A stretch of 36,250 nucleotides of DNA from JANXUC01 sp043782485 (GTDB lineage: Bacteria; Acidobacteriota; Terriglobia; Terriglobales; Acidobacteriaceae), in contig JAYWAL010000083.1 of assembly GCA_043782485.1 (NCBI GenBank), positions 1 through 36,250 on the forward strand. Reading direction: 5' to 3'. Shown here piece by piece: positions 13,964-21,851 of this stretch (the first letter of the stretch is position 1; every line of letters starts with the position of its first letter). The notes beneath the pieces are model-generated. The model saw nothing but the letters and a program-made list of their open reading frames with translations, did no database searches and was not told the origin of the DNA. A program made the position numbers and the translations under genes.

Positions 13964-16012
13964 ATGCGAAGAGCGCGAAATGGAAATTGGGTTCTACCGC
14001 TTTGCCTGGGACTGGCAGGACTCACCGTTCTGGCGGCTGGCAAGAAGAAGTCTGAGCCTTCCGGCGTCGGCGACCGGCAGCGCGTTTTGCACGTGCTGAA
14101 CCGGTTCACGTTCGGTCCCCGGCACGGAGATGTGGATCGTGTATCACAAATGGGTGTAGACAACTGGTTCGAGCAGCAATTGCACCCGGAAAAAATTGAC
14201 GATGCCGCGCTCGAAGCTCGTCTTTCTCCTCTACGGACTTTGCGAATGGATACTCGGGAAATTGTGGAGAATTTTCCTCCCCCGCCCGTGATCAAAGCCG
14301 TTATCGACGGTAAGGAATCCTTGCCGCGCGATCCTGCCAAGCGAGCCATTTACGAGGCTGAAATCGCCCGCTACGAAAACAAACAAGATCGCAAGAACGA
14401 AAATGCAAAAATCTCCGGCACCACGCCGGAGACTGCTCTAGCAGCCAGCGCGACGAGTAGCTCCGATGTGCCTGACAAATCGTTACCTGATCAACCATTC
14501 GCAGACGGGAAAGAAGCGAAACGCCGGGCGGCCAAACTTTACGCAGATATGAAGGGGGAAGAGCTACTGAATCTGCCGCCCGATCAGCGCATGGCGGAAA
14601 TCATGCAGATGCCACCGGAAGATCAGAAGGCTTTGCTCAACGGGAGATCAGACACGCGGGAGCAGGTGATGGCGACGCTCTCTCCGGAACAGCGAGAAAC
14701 CGCGATGGCGTTGGTCAATCCGCAGCAAGTTGTGCAGTCAGAATTGCTGCAAGCTAAGCTTCTGCGCGCCACTTACAGTGATCGTCAGCTGGAAGAAGTG
14801 ATGACGGATTTCTGGTTCAACCACTTCAACGTGTTCGTGGGCAAGGGCGCGGACCGCTACTTGATTACCAGCTACGAGCGCGACGTGATCCGTCCAAATG
14901 CACTGGGGAAATTTGAGGACTTGCTGGTGGCGACGGCCAAGAGTCCCGCGATGCTGTTCTATCTCGACAATTGGCTCAGCGTGGGGCCGAATTCAGATGA
15001 AGCACGGGGACTGCGCAAGCCTCAGAACTCCGGCTTTGGCTGGCTCGGACGGCCGAGACGACTTCCTACTCCCGCTCGTCCCCGAAAGGCCAAGCCCAAT
15101 CGCGACGGACTCAACGAAAACTATGGGCGTGAGCTAATGGAGCTGCACACGCTCGGCGTCAACGGTGGCTACACGCAGCGCGATGTGACCGAGGTGGCTC
15201 GCGTCTTCACCGGCTGGACGATTCGCGAGCCGCGCAAAGGCGGCGACTTTGCTTTCGAAGAACGCCGTCATGAGCCCGGAACCAAGCTGGTTCTGGGCAA
15301 GAAGATCAAGGAACACGGCGAAAAGGAGGGACTGGAGGTACTCGACCTGCTGGCACATCACCCCAGCACAGCCCAATTCATCTGCACCAAGCTGGCGCAG
15401 CGGTTTGTCTCGGATGCTCCACCGCGACCGCTGGTGGATCGCATGGCGGACACGTTCCTGAAAAAGAAAGGCGATATCCGCGAAGTGTTGCGCACCATGT
15501 ATCAATCGCCGGAATTCTGGGCACCGGAAGCCTATCAAGCCAAAGTTAAGACGCCGCTGGAGTTCGTGGTCTCAGCCTTACGCGCGACCGATGCCGCGGT
15601 GCAAGACGCTACGCCCCTGCTGGGAGCGCTGCAACACATGGGTATGCCTCTCTATGGAATGCAGCCGCCCACGGGATATTCCATGAAGTCCGACGCGTGG
15701 GTGAGTTCGTCGGCGCTGCTGGGGAGAATGAACTTTGCGCTGGCGCTGGCGAATGACAAGTTCAAGGGTGTAAAAGCCAACACTGGGGCTGCTTTGGGCG
15801 CGACGCCACCTACAGGAGCACACGAGACCTTGAGTGCTTTTGAGCACGCCTATCTCGATGGGGCAATTTCCGAGCAGTCCCATGCAGCCATCGTGAAGCA
15901 ACTCGATGACCCACAGATCACGCGGAGGAAACTCGATGACAGTGCCCGCACACTGAACGCCGGCGCGATTGCGGGGTTAATTTTAGGATCGCCAGAGTTC
16001 CAGAAACGGTAA
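13964..16012 (+). CDS. DUF1800 family secreted protein with a large insertion
   Basis: 682 residues from the ATG at 13964. The open frame runs back into the HD-GYP gene in another frame, which is not coding. Residues about 10-25 are hydrophobic (signal peptide or anchor). DUF1800 landmarks are HVLNRFTFGPRHGDVDRV (43-60), DFWFNHFNVF (282-291), then ENYGRELMELHTLGVNGGYTQRDV and ARVFTGWTI. The family's biochemical role is unknown; members are usually paired with DUF1501 proteins, as here. Between the first landmark block and the DFWFNHF block, residues about 105-255 are a Lys/Glu/Pro-rich, low-complexity and helical insertion. It contains repeated short phrases such as LPPDQRMAEI, MPPEDQKALL and LSPEQRETAM. 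The downstream DUF1501 gene begins 14 bases after the stop. Confidence 0.9.
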   Translation: MRRARNGNWVLPLCLGLAGLTVLAAGKKKSEPSGVGDRQRVLHVLNRFTFGPRHGDVDRVSQMGVDNWFEQQLHPEKIDDAALEARLSPLRTLRMDTREIVENFPPPPVIKAVIDGKESLPRDPAKRAIYEAEIARYENKQDRKNENAKISGTTPETALAASATSSSDVPDKSLPDQPFADGKEAKRRAAKLYADMKGEELLNLPPDQRMAEIMQMPPEDQKALLNGRSDTREQVMATLSPEQRETAMALVNPQQVVQSELLQAKLLRATYSDRQLEEVMTDFWFNHFNVFVGKGADRYLITSYERDVIRPNALGKFEDLLVATAKSPAMLFYLDNWLSVGPNSDEARGLRKPQNSGFGWLGRPRRLPTPARPRKAKPNRDGLNENYGRELMELHTLGVNGGYTQRDVTEVARVFTGWTIREPRKGGDFAFEERRHEPGTKLVLGKKIKEHGEKEGLEVLDLLAHHPSTAQFICTKLAQRFVSDAPPRPLVDRMADTFLKKKGDIREVLRTMYQSPEFWAPEAYQAKVKTPLEFVVSALRATDAAVQDATPLLGALQHMGMPLYGMQPPTGYSMKSDAWVSSSALLGRMNFALALANDKFKGVKANTGAALGATPPTGAHETLSAFEHAYLDGAISEQSHAAIVKQLDDPQITRRKLDDSARTLNAGAIAGLILGSPEFQKR

Positions 16013-16026
16013 TCAGGAGAAGAACT

Positions 16027-17292
16027 ATGTCTATTACCCGGCGGGTGTTTTTACGCAATGGAGCGCTGGCCTTGGTTGGTACCTCGGCACTTCCGGCGTT
16101 TCTGAGCCGAGCCGTCATGGCAGCGGACGGAGCTACCGGCGCGCTGGGCAAGAATAAGCGTCTGGTTGTGATCTTCCAGCGCGGAGCCGCCGACGGACTC
16201 AACATCGTGGTGCCGCACGCCGAACCTTCCTACTACACGATGCGGCCTACGATCAATATTCCACGTAAAGCCGTGCTGGATCTCGATGGTTTTTTCGGGC
16301 TGCATCCCGCCATGGAGTCTCTGCTGCCGCTTTGGAAGGAAAAGCACCTGGCGATTGTGCATGCCGCCGGTTCCACGGACACAACACGCTCACACTTTGA
16401 CGCGCAGGACTATATGGAATCCGGCACGCCTGGCGTCAAAGCCACCGAAGATGGTTGGCTGAACCGGGCCTTGCGGGACCTGCGCCAACCGGCGGATGTT
16501 GCTGGCAAGCGAGCTGCGTTTCGAGCCATTGCCATGGGGCCGACACTACCCCGAATTCTCTCCGGGCCCGAGCCAGCAGTAGCGGTGAACCGCATCAGCG
16601 ACTTTGGCGTGGGCGGACTGAACCCAAAGGCCACGCCTGCCGCCAACACTTTTGAATCCATGTACGAACACTCCCTGGATACGGTCTTGCATGGCGCTGG
16701 ACAGGAAACGTTTGACGCCGTGAAGATGCTGAAGTCGGCTGATCCCGCGAAGTACAAGGCGGCACCGGGCGCGAACTATCCGCAAGGTCGATTCGGAGAC
16801 AGCCTGCAGCAGCTAGCGCAGCTTATTAAGGCCAACCTGGGCGTGCAAGTGGCATTCGCGGATATCAGCGGCTGGGACCACCACGTGAATGAGGGCAGCA
16901 CGCAAGGCCAATTGGCAAAGATCCTCCACGAATTCTCGCAAAGCTTGTTTGCGTTTTGGACGGACCTGGGAAGCCTAGCGGAGGAAACAGTGGTCGTAAC
17001 CATGTCCGAATTTGGCCGTACCGCCCGTGAAAACGGGAGCCGCGGAACCGACCACGGGCATGCCAATGCAATGTTCGTGATGGGCGGACCTGTACGCGGT
17101 GGAAAGGTCTATGGACGCTGGCCCGGACTGAATGAGGCCCAACTCAACGAGGGCCGCGATCTGGCCGTTACTACCGACTTCCGCCGCGTGCTGAGCGAGG
17201 CGGTTTACCGGCACCTGGGCAACCACAAGTTGGAAACGGTGTTTCCAGGATTTGCCAACTCGCCGGGGGATTTTCTGAACTTACTCGTCTAA
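16027..17292 (+). CDS. DUF1501 family protein, Tat-exported
   Basis: 421 residues. The N-terminus has a twin-arginine signal (TRRVFLRNGALAL, R5-R6) and cleavage after an AMA-type site near residue 31, so the protein is exported folded. DUF1501 landmarks are LVVIFQRGAADGLNIVVPH, GLHPAMESLLPLW, HAAGSTDTTRSHFDAQDYME and, near the C-terminus, VTMSEFGRTARENGSRGTDHGHANAMFVMGG. These match the sulfatase/alkaline-phosphatase-like fold of the family, with the DHG histidine as probable metal ligand. AGGAGA at 16015-16020 supports the start. It forms an operon with the DUF1800 gene. The joint function is not known; a periplasmic hydrolase and partner is a reasonable guess only. Confidence 0.92.
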   Translation: MSITRRVFLRNGALALVGTSALPAFLSRAVMAADGATGALGKNKRLVVIFQRGAADGLNIVVPHAEPSYYTMRPTINIPRKAVLDLDGFFGLHPAMESLLPLWKEKHLAIVHAAGSTDTTRSHFDAQDYMESGTPGVKATEDGWLNRALRDLRQPADVAGKRAAFRAIAMGPTLPRILSGPEPAVAVNRISDFGVGGLNPKATPAANTFESMYEHSLDTVLHGAGQETFDAVKMLKSADPAKYKAAPGANYPQGRFGDSLQQLAQLIKANLGVQVAFADISGWDHHVNEGSTQGQLAKILHEFSQSLFAFWTDLGSLAEETVVVTMSEFGRTARENGSRGTDHGHANAMFVMGGPVRGGKVYGRWPGLNEAQLNEGRDLAVTTDFRRVLSEAVYRHLGNHKLETVFPGFANSPGDFLNLLV

Positions 17293-17299
17293 CCGCAAG

Positions 17300-17956
17300 C
17301 TATTCGAATTGCTTACGGAAGCCAGCGAACTGGTCTTTCAACTCTTCAAAACTTTTCTGTAAGCCAGCCACCGTTTCCTCCAGCTTTTCCAGACGCTCGG
17401 CGTTGTCCATGCGAATGGCTCGCGGCGTCGTGTTTGGCTCCGGCATCACAAAGGGTTCCACCAATCCGCAAAACAGATGGACGTAACGCGATTCTTTCGT
17501 TCCTGGCTGGCGTTGCAGAACCTGCGCCAAGGGCGGGTCCCGCTGCATCAGTTTTTGTAGCGCCGATTGCACTTCATCCAGATGTTCAAAAGGGTGAATG
17601 CGTTCGGTTCGACCGCGCAGTTCACCGGGCGTTTGCGCGCCGCGCAGCATCAGGACGCACAGCACCGCATTCTCTCCGCGGCTAAAGTTAAAGACTTCCT
17701 GCATCCGATGTTCGTATTTGGTGACGCGGCTGTCCGCGCTGTTGACATGGCCAGCCAAGCGCTTTTCCTTCAGGCTAGCCAGCGCCTGACGAACCGCTTC
17801 TTCCGTCAGAGTCATGAACGGGTCGCGGTTGGACTTCTGGTTACAGGCGTTCACCAGCGCGTTGAGAGACAAGGGATAATAGTCGGGCGTGGTAGCGTCT
17901 TTTTCCACCAGGGAACCCAGCACGCGCACTTCGACTTCAGTCAAAAGAAAGTTCAC
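17300..17956 (-). CDS. yceH: YceH family protein (DUF480), winged-helix type
   Basis: 218 residues. Family signatures are LTEVEVRVLGSLVEKDATTPDYYPLSLNAL at the N-terminus, ACNQKSNRDPFM, and RVTKYEHR followed by ENAVLCVLMLRGAQTPGELRGRTERIHPF. The fold is two tandem winged-helix-like domains. The last ~35 residues (AERLEKLEETVAGLQKSFEELK) form a coiled coil, a common end for the family. The biochemical role is not established. It is cytoplasmic and probably nucleic-acid or protein binding. It converges on the DUF1501 gene (7 bases between stops) and is divergent from the DUF4097 gene across 200 bases. No clear ribosome site is seen; ATG at 17956 is chosen because it precedes the conserved block directly. 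Confidence 0.92.
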   Translation of the reverse strand: MNFLLTEVEVRVLGSLVEKDATTPDYYPLSLNALVNACNQKSNRDPFMTLTEEAVRQALASLKEKRLAGHVNSADSRVTKYEHRMQEVFNFSRGENAVLCVLMLRGAQTPGELRGRTERIHPFEHLDEVQSALQKLMQRDPPLAQVLQRQPGTKESRYVHLFCGLVEPFVMPEPNTTPRAIRMDNAERLEKLEETVAGLQKSFEELKDQFAGFRKQFE

Positions 17957-18089
17957 AGCATCGCTCCATCTGGCAGAAAAAGAAGCCTTTAGCGGCCCCA
18001 GAGTTCTATCCTACCGTTCCTTTACCAGCCTCGGTGAATGACGATAGTTTGCCTCCAGATTCCCCCGGCACCGCGTCGCACTTTCTCCG

Positions 18090-18118
18090 GGAACTAAACC
18101 TAACCAAACAGCGTAGTT
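18090..18118 (+). promoter_or_regulatory. Candidate ECF-sigma promoter for the DUF4097 gene
   Basis: GGAACT at 18090-18095 and CGTAGTT at 18112-18118 are 16 bases apart, close to the GGAAC/CGT pattern of group IV (ECF) sigma factors. The DUF4097 ATG (18157) with its AGGAG follows 38 bases later. Envelope-stress control would suit a DUF4097 protein. Based on pattern only. Confidence 0.35.
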
Positions 18119-18156
18119 ACCGTCTATACCGGGGAATAGCAGTTTTAGGAGCGGAT

Positions 18157-19023
18157 ATGCGGAAACAGCGGCGCTTGGCGACTTGGTTAGGAATTGTGGT
18201 TGGAACAGCTTGCGCGGTCCTGTTCGCGGGGCGGGCCTGGGCCAGCGAGCCTTTGACGCAGGAATTTCATCAGACTTACGCCTTGAACGCGGACGGGCGC
18301 GTCGCACTGGAAAACCTTAACGGAGCCGTGCACATCACCGGGTGGGACCGCAACGAAGTCCAAGTGGACGCGGTGAAACGGGCCAAGCGGCAGGAACGGC
18401 TCGACGAGGCCAAGATCGTCATCGACTCGAATGCCAACTCCATTACCATCCACACCGAGTACCCGCAGCATGACCAAACTTTCAACTGGAGCGATGAAAA
18501 TAGTCCGGCCAGCGTGGAGTACACACTGCATGTGCCGCGACGAGCACACCTGGACCAAGTGGATCTTGTGAATGGATCGTTGGCGATCCAGGACATCTCC
18601 GGAGATGTGCGCGCCTCGTCGGTGAACGGGCGCTTGCTGGTAAAAAATCTTGGCGGGCGAACCGAAATTTCCACCGTCAATGGCCGCACGGAAGCCGAAT
18701 TTCAGCAAATGCCAACATCACCGGTAAAAGTGTCGTCGGTCAATGGCGGATTGAAAGTCACGATCCCCTCCGACGCCAATGCGGATATCCACGCGAGTGT
18801 CGTTTCCGGTGGAATTGAAACCGACTTCGGTTTCGATGTGCACAAGGAATCCTGGGTGGGACGCAACCTGGAGGGCCGCCTCGGACATGGCGGGACCGAC
18901 ATTGATCTCTCCAATGTGAATGGAAGAATTGAGTTGAGGCGGGCCAACGACGGCAAGAAAATCAGCCCTGTAACCGGCCACGGCCAGGGAAAAGAAAAAA
19001 ACGACGATGGCGACACAATCTAA
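18157..19023 (+). CDS. DUF4097 domain secreted beta-helix-like protein
   Basis: 288 residues from the ATG at 18157, supported by AGGAG at 18147-18151; the open frame begins at 18034. A signal peptide (about 1-30, with LATWLGIVVGTACAVLFAG) leads to ASEP. The mature part has short beta repeats built on 'VNG': LENLNGAVHITGW, DLVNGSLAIQDISGDVRASSVNGRLLVKNLGGRTEISTVNGR, SSVNGGLKV and LSNVNGRIELR. This is the DUF4097 (putative adhesin-like) beta-helix. The last ~25 residues are hydrophilic and charged (KKISPVTGHGQGKEK). It is likely an envelope protein. In acidobacteria such genes commonly occur with ECF or anti-sigma genes, and a candidate ECF promoter lies just upstream, but no sigma gene is in the window. 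It converges on the methyltransferase (12 bases between stops). Confidence 0.85.
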   Translation: MRKQRRLATWLGIVVGTACAVLFAGRAWASEPLTQEFHQTYALNADGRVALENLNGAVHITGWDRNEVQVDAVKRAKRQERLDEAKIVIDSNANSITIHTEYPQHDQTFNWSDENSPASVEYTLHVPRRAHLDQVDLVNGSLAIQDISGDVRASSVNGRLLVKNLGGRTEISTVNGRTEAEFQQMPTSPVKVSSVNGGLKVTIPSDANADIHASVVSGGIETDFGFDVHKESWVGRNLEGRLGHGGTDIDLSNVNGRIELRRANDGKKISPVTGHGQGKEKNDDGDTI

Positions 19024-19035
19024 GCGGCCGTTGCT

Positions 19036-19761
19036 TTAGCGCGCCGGTTTCGAAGCCATCAGCAGCAGAGCGCCGGTGCGTTTAAAAGCGCGCAAGTCGT
19101 TTAGGCTGTGGAACGATTTGGTCTTGTAGTCGTCGGGCGTGGGCGTATCGTCCGGAATCTGGCGCGACTCGGCGTTTTCAAAACCGTGCTTCCGCAGCAT
19201 GGCGATATATTCCGCCGCCCAGCGGACGTGGACCGGAACCTTGAGCTTATCCACCCATTGCAGGGAATACTCGTTGTCGCGGTAGAGGTTGATGAGGATA
19301 AACAGCCGGCCGCCCGGCGACATTACCCGGAAAATTTCATCCAAAGCCTCGCCCTGGTCGGGATAATAGTAAAAAGACTCGACGGAGAGGACGCGGTCGA
19401 AGGAGTCGTCCGGCTCGGGAATGCTGGTGGCCGAGCCAACCTCGTAGCGCAAATTGCTCAAGCGCCGCGGGCTCTCTTGTGCGATTCGTATCATCTCGTC
19501 GGAAACGTCCAGCCCCACGACGTTCGCGGGTTCCGCTTCGGAATCATGGGCGACGGCCCGCGCCATCAACCGCGCTGCCCATCCGGCCCCGCATCCGAGA
19601 TCGAGGACCCGCTGGCCCGCCCGCAGATCCATCAGTCGCAGGGTCTTCAGGGTGATGTCGAGATGATGCTGCTCCATCTTTTCGCCTTCACCCGCGGCAG
19701 CCCAGCGGTTGAATTCTTGTTGCAGGATTTCGTCGGCAGTCATCGGTCGTGTGTCAGTCAT
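19036..19761 (-). CDS. Class I SAM-dependent methyltransferase
   Basis: 241 residues, cytoplasmic. Motif I is VLDLGCGAGWAARL (about 52-65). It is followed by an acidic loop strand VVGLDVSDEMI, motif II/III region DSFDRVLSVESFYYYPD, and the post-motif LDEIFRVMSPGGRLFILINLY. The overall pattern is that of the ubiquinone/menaquinone-type Methyltransf_11 group. The substrate is not evident; the aromatic-rich SFYYYPDQG and a C-terminal part with HSLNDLRAFKRTGALLLMASK do not point to a specific acceptor. A menaquinone-related role would be tempting given the mqn genes, but nothing in the sequence supports it. It is divergent from the six-cysteine mini-protein, with TAGCAT/TATGCT, a palindromic -10-like element usable on both strands, at 19784-19790 between them. 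Confidence 0.88.
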   Translation of the reverse strand: MTDTRPMTADEILQQEFNRWAAAGEGEKMEQHHLDITLKTLRLMDLRAGQRVLDLGCGAGWAARLMARAVAHDSEAEPANVVGLDVSDEMIRIAQESPRRLSNLRYEVGSATSIPEPDDSFDRVLSVESFYYYPDQGEALDEIFRVMSPGGRLFILINLYRDNEYSLQWVDKLKVPVHVRWAAEYIAMLRKHGFENAESRQIPDDTPTPDDYKTKSFHSLNDLRAFKRTGALLLMASKPAR

Positions 19762-19804
19762 CGGTGTCCTCGCAGCACGCTTCTATGCTACATTTGGCAA
19801 CCAC

Positions 19805-19969
19805 ATGGCTCCAACTCCTGAAGCCGCGAAGCCCACGCCTAGCCCGCTGTATTGCGCGCAGTGCGCCAGCGAAGTCTCCGATCCGCTGACCTGCGGAGAT
19901 TGCCTTTCTGTCATCTGCCGCCAGTGCGGAACCGCGCTGGAATCCTCGGACGACTTGGGGATGGGATAG
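19805..19969 (+). CDS. Six-cysteine zinc-ribbon-like mini-protein
   Basis: 54 residues from the ATG at 19805. The longer open frame starting at 19709 overlaps the divergent methyltransferase gene and is unlikely. After a Pro/Ala-rich lead, the cysteines are C17, C20, C30, C33, C38 and C41, in three CxxC pairs (LYCAQC, TCGDC, ICRQC). They form a compact treble-clef or B-box-like metal site. It has no signal peptide, so it is cytoplasmic. Its TAG ends 3 bases before the ATG of the amino-acid permease, so translation is probably coupled. The function is unknown; a zinc- or redox-sensing regulatory partner of the permease is a guess. A -10-like TATGCT at 19784 precedes it. Confidence 0.68.
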   Translation: MAPTPEAAKPTPSPLYCAQCASEVSDPLTCGDCLSVICRQCGTALESSDDLGMG

Positions 19970-19972
19970 AAC

Positions 19973-21394
19973 ATGGCGACTTCAATTGACAACGCCGAAG
20001 AAGCCCAACAGGGCTTGGTGCGAGGACTTTCGCTGGTCGATTGCGTGCTGCTGCTGGTCGGCGGAATTATTGGGTCGTCCATTTTTCTTACGGCAAAAGA
20101 CATTGCTGGACCATTGCCGCATCCGCTGCTGTTTCTAGGTGTGTGGATTCTGGGTGGCCTGATTTCCCTGTGCGCGTGCTTCGCCTTTGCCGAACTGGGC
20201 GCGATGTTTCCTGACTCCGGCGGGCAGTACGTTTACATGCGCGAGGCCTACGGCGATCTCGTCGGATTTCTTTACGGCTGGATGATCTTTACTGTTTCGA
20301 ATGGTGGAACGATTGCGGCGCTATCCGTGGCGTCGGCGAGCTATCTGGGGGCGGTGTTCCCGGTTTTATCGTCAGCGCACGTTATTTTTCGCATCGCTAG
20401 TTTTGCCTTCACTCGCGTAGATTTGATCGCGCTACTTTCCATCGCATTTGTAACCTGGGTGAACGTGGTCGGGCTTCGGGCAGGCGCCGTGCTTCAGAAC
20501 ATTGCCACCTGGGCCAAGTTCGCCGCCATGGCCGCATTCATTTCTCTGGGCTTCACCATCGGCAAAGGAAGCTGGTCGCACTTCACTTCGGCCGGTTCGG
20601 GGACCAAAGCCGGCTTGATGGTCGGCCTCTCCGCAGGACAACTCATTTCCGCCTTCGGTGTCGCCCTGATCGCCGTCTTCTGGGCGTACGACGGTTGGAT
20701 TTACATCACTTGGGTGTCCGGCGAAGTCAAGGACCCGCAGCGCAACATTCCGCGCGGGATGCTGCTCGGCGTCGTGGCCGTCGGCCTGATCTACGTCGCC
20801 ATGAACATGACGTACGTCTATGCGCTGCCCATCACAGAGATTGCCAAGCACGAGACGATTGCCCATGCGGCCGCAGAGGCACTTTTTTCACCGGGAGCCG
20901 CAACTTGGCTCTCTGCCTTGATCGCAGTTTCTTGCTTCGGTGCAATGGCCAGCTGTGCGCTCTCCGGCGCACGCGTTTACTACGCCATGGCTAAAGATGG
21001 CGCGTTCTTTCCGAAGATGGGTGAGGTCCATGCGCGCTGGCGGACACCGGCGTTCAGCTTGATCGGCCAAGGCTTGTGGGCCGGAGTGCTGACACTGAGT
21101 GGGCGCTATGACCAGCTCTACACCTACGTGATGTTCATGATGGTTCTGTCGTACACGCTGGGTGTGGCCTGCATGTTCATCCTGCGCTGGAAACGGCCGA
21201 ACGCCGAGCGCCCGTACAAATGCACGGGATATCCGTGGCTGCCCGCACTGTACATTTTGATTGGGACGGTTTGGACGATCAATACCATCATCGAGCGCCC
21301 GAAGGAAGCTCTGGCGGGCACGTTGATCGTGTTGGCGGGCGTGCCGGGATATCTCTACTGGAAACGCACCACAAAGACCACATTAGTTGAGTAA
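19973..21394 (+). CDS. APC superfamily amino acid permease
   Basis: 473 residues with about 12 hydrophobic spans. Signatures include VDCVLLLVGGIIGSSIFLTAKDIA in span 1 (the unwound G-x-G segment of the APC fold), GGQYVYMREAYGD after span 2, FWAYDGWIYITWVSGEVKDPQRNIPRGML and a final cluster of spans. The GSSIF / FWAYDGW / GEVKxPxRNIPR pattern places it in the LAT-like or APA-like branch. These are uniporters or antiporters for amino acids; the substrate cannot be fixed. It is an inner-membrane protein. The start ATG lies 3 bases after the stop of the six-cysteine mini-protein. The broken Clp-N gene follows 11 bases after its stop. Confidence 0.9.
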   Translation: MATSIDNAEEAQQGLVRGLSLVDCVLLLVGGIIGSSIFLTAKDIAGPLPHPLLFLGVWILGGLISLCACFAFAELGAMFPDSGGQYVYMREAYGDLVGFLYGWMIFTVSNGGTIAALSVASASYLGAVFPVLSSAHVIFRIASFAFTRVDLIALLSIAFVTWVNVVGLRAGAVLQNIATWAKFAAMAAFISLGFTIGKGSWSHFTSAGSGTKAGLMVGLSAGQLISAFGVALIAVFWAYDGWIYITWVSGEVKDPQRNIPRGMLLGVVAVGLIYVAMNMTYVYALPITEIAKHETIAHAAAEALFSPGAATWLSALIAVSCFGAMASCALSGARVYYAMAKDGAFFPKMGEVHARWRTPAFSLIGQGLWAGVLTLSGRYDQLYTYVMFMMVLSYTLGVACMFILRWKRPNAERPYKCTGYPWLPALYILIGTVWTINTIIERPKEALAGTLIVLAGVPGYLYWKRTTKTTLVE

Positions 21395-21405
21395 GCGGGG
21401 TTCCT

Positions 21406-21850
21406 ATGTTTGAGCGTTACACCGAGACTGTTAGCCGAATCATCTTCTCGCCCGCTACGACGCGATTGCATCCGGATCTCCAGACGTTGACACCGACCAC
21501 TTCCTATTTGGATTGCTTCGGGAGGATCCACGATTGCTACTGAGGTATGCCTCTAGCACAAGTACAGAAGGACTTCGTTTCAAAATAGCAAAGCACTCGC
21601 CAAACGAAAGAAAGAGAGAAAACATACACACTAATATTTCCCTTACTAGGACAGCAAGCAAGTGTTGACGTGCGCTGCTGATGAAGCAAAGAGGCGGGGA
21701 GATCGAAGCATCGGCAGTGAACACTTGCTGCTCGGACTATTGCTGCAAGAAATTGGAATTGCAGCGCTGGCTTTGGACGAACTCGGCGTGAAAATCGCGG
21801 AAGTAAGAAAACGCTTAGAAGAGCCTCCCCAAAATCCGGAGATGACCTAA
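21406..21850 (+). pseudogene. ClpC-like N-domain (Clp repeat) protein broken by two frameshifts
   Basis: The ATG at 21406 opens MFERYTETVSRIIF, the classic start of ClpC N-domains. At about 21447 the frame drops one base (TTCTTC reads as TTCTC). It continues in frame 3 as ARYDAIASGSPDVDTDHFLF, then GLLREDPRLLLRY. Near 21650 a second base is missing (GGG to GG, after ISLTR). The rest runs in frame 2 as DSKQVLTCAADEAKRR, then IGSEHLLLGLLLQE, to the TAA at 21848-21850. With both bases restored it encodes about 148 residues: two Clp_N repeats and nothing else, with no AAA+ domain. Stand-alone Clp_N proteins exist and act like ClpC/ClpS-type adaptors. Both losses are in short repeated-base tracts, so sequencing error must be excluded before calling it decayed. 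Confidence 0.8.
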
Positions 21851-21851
21851 T

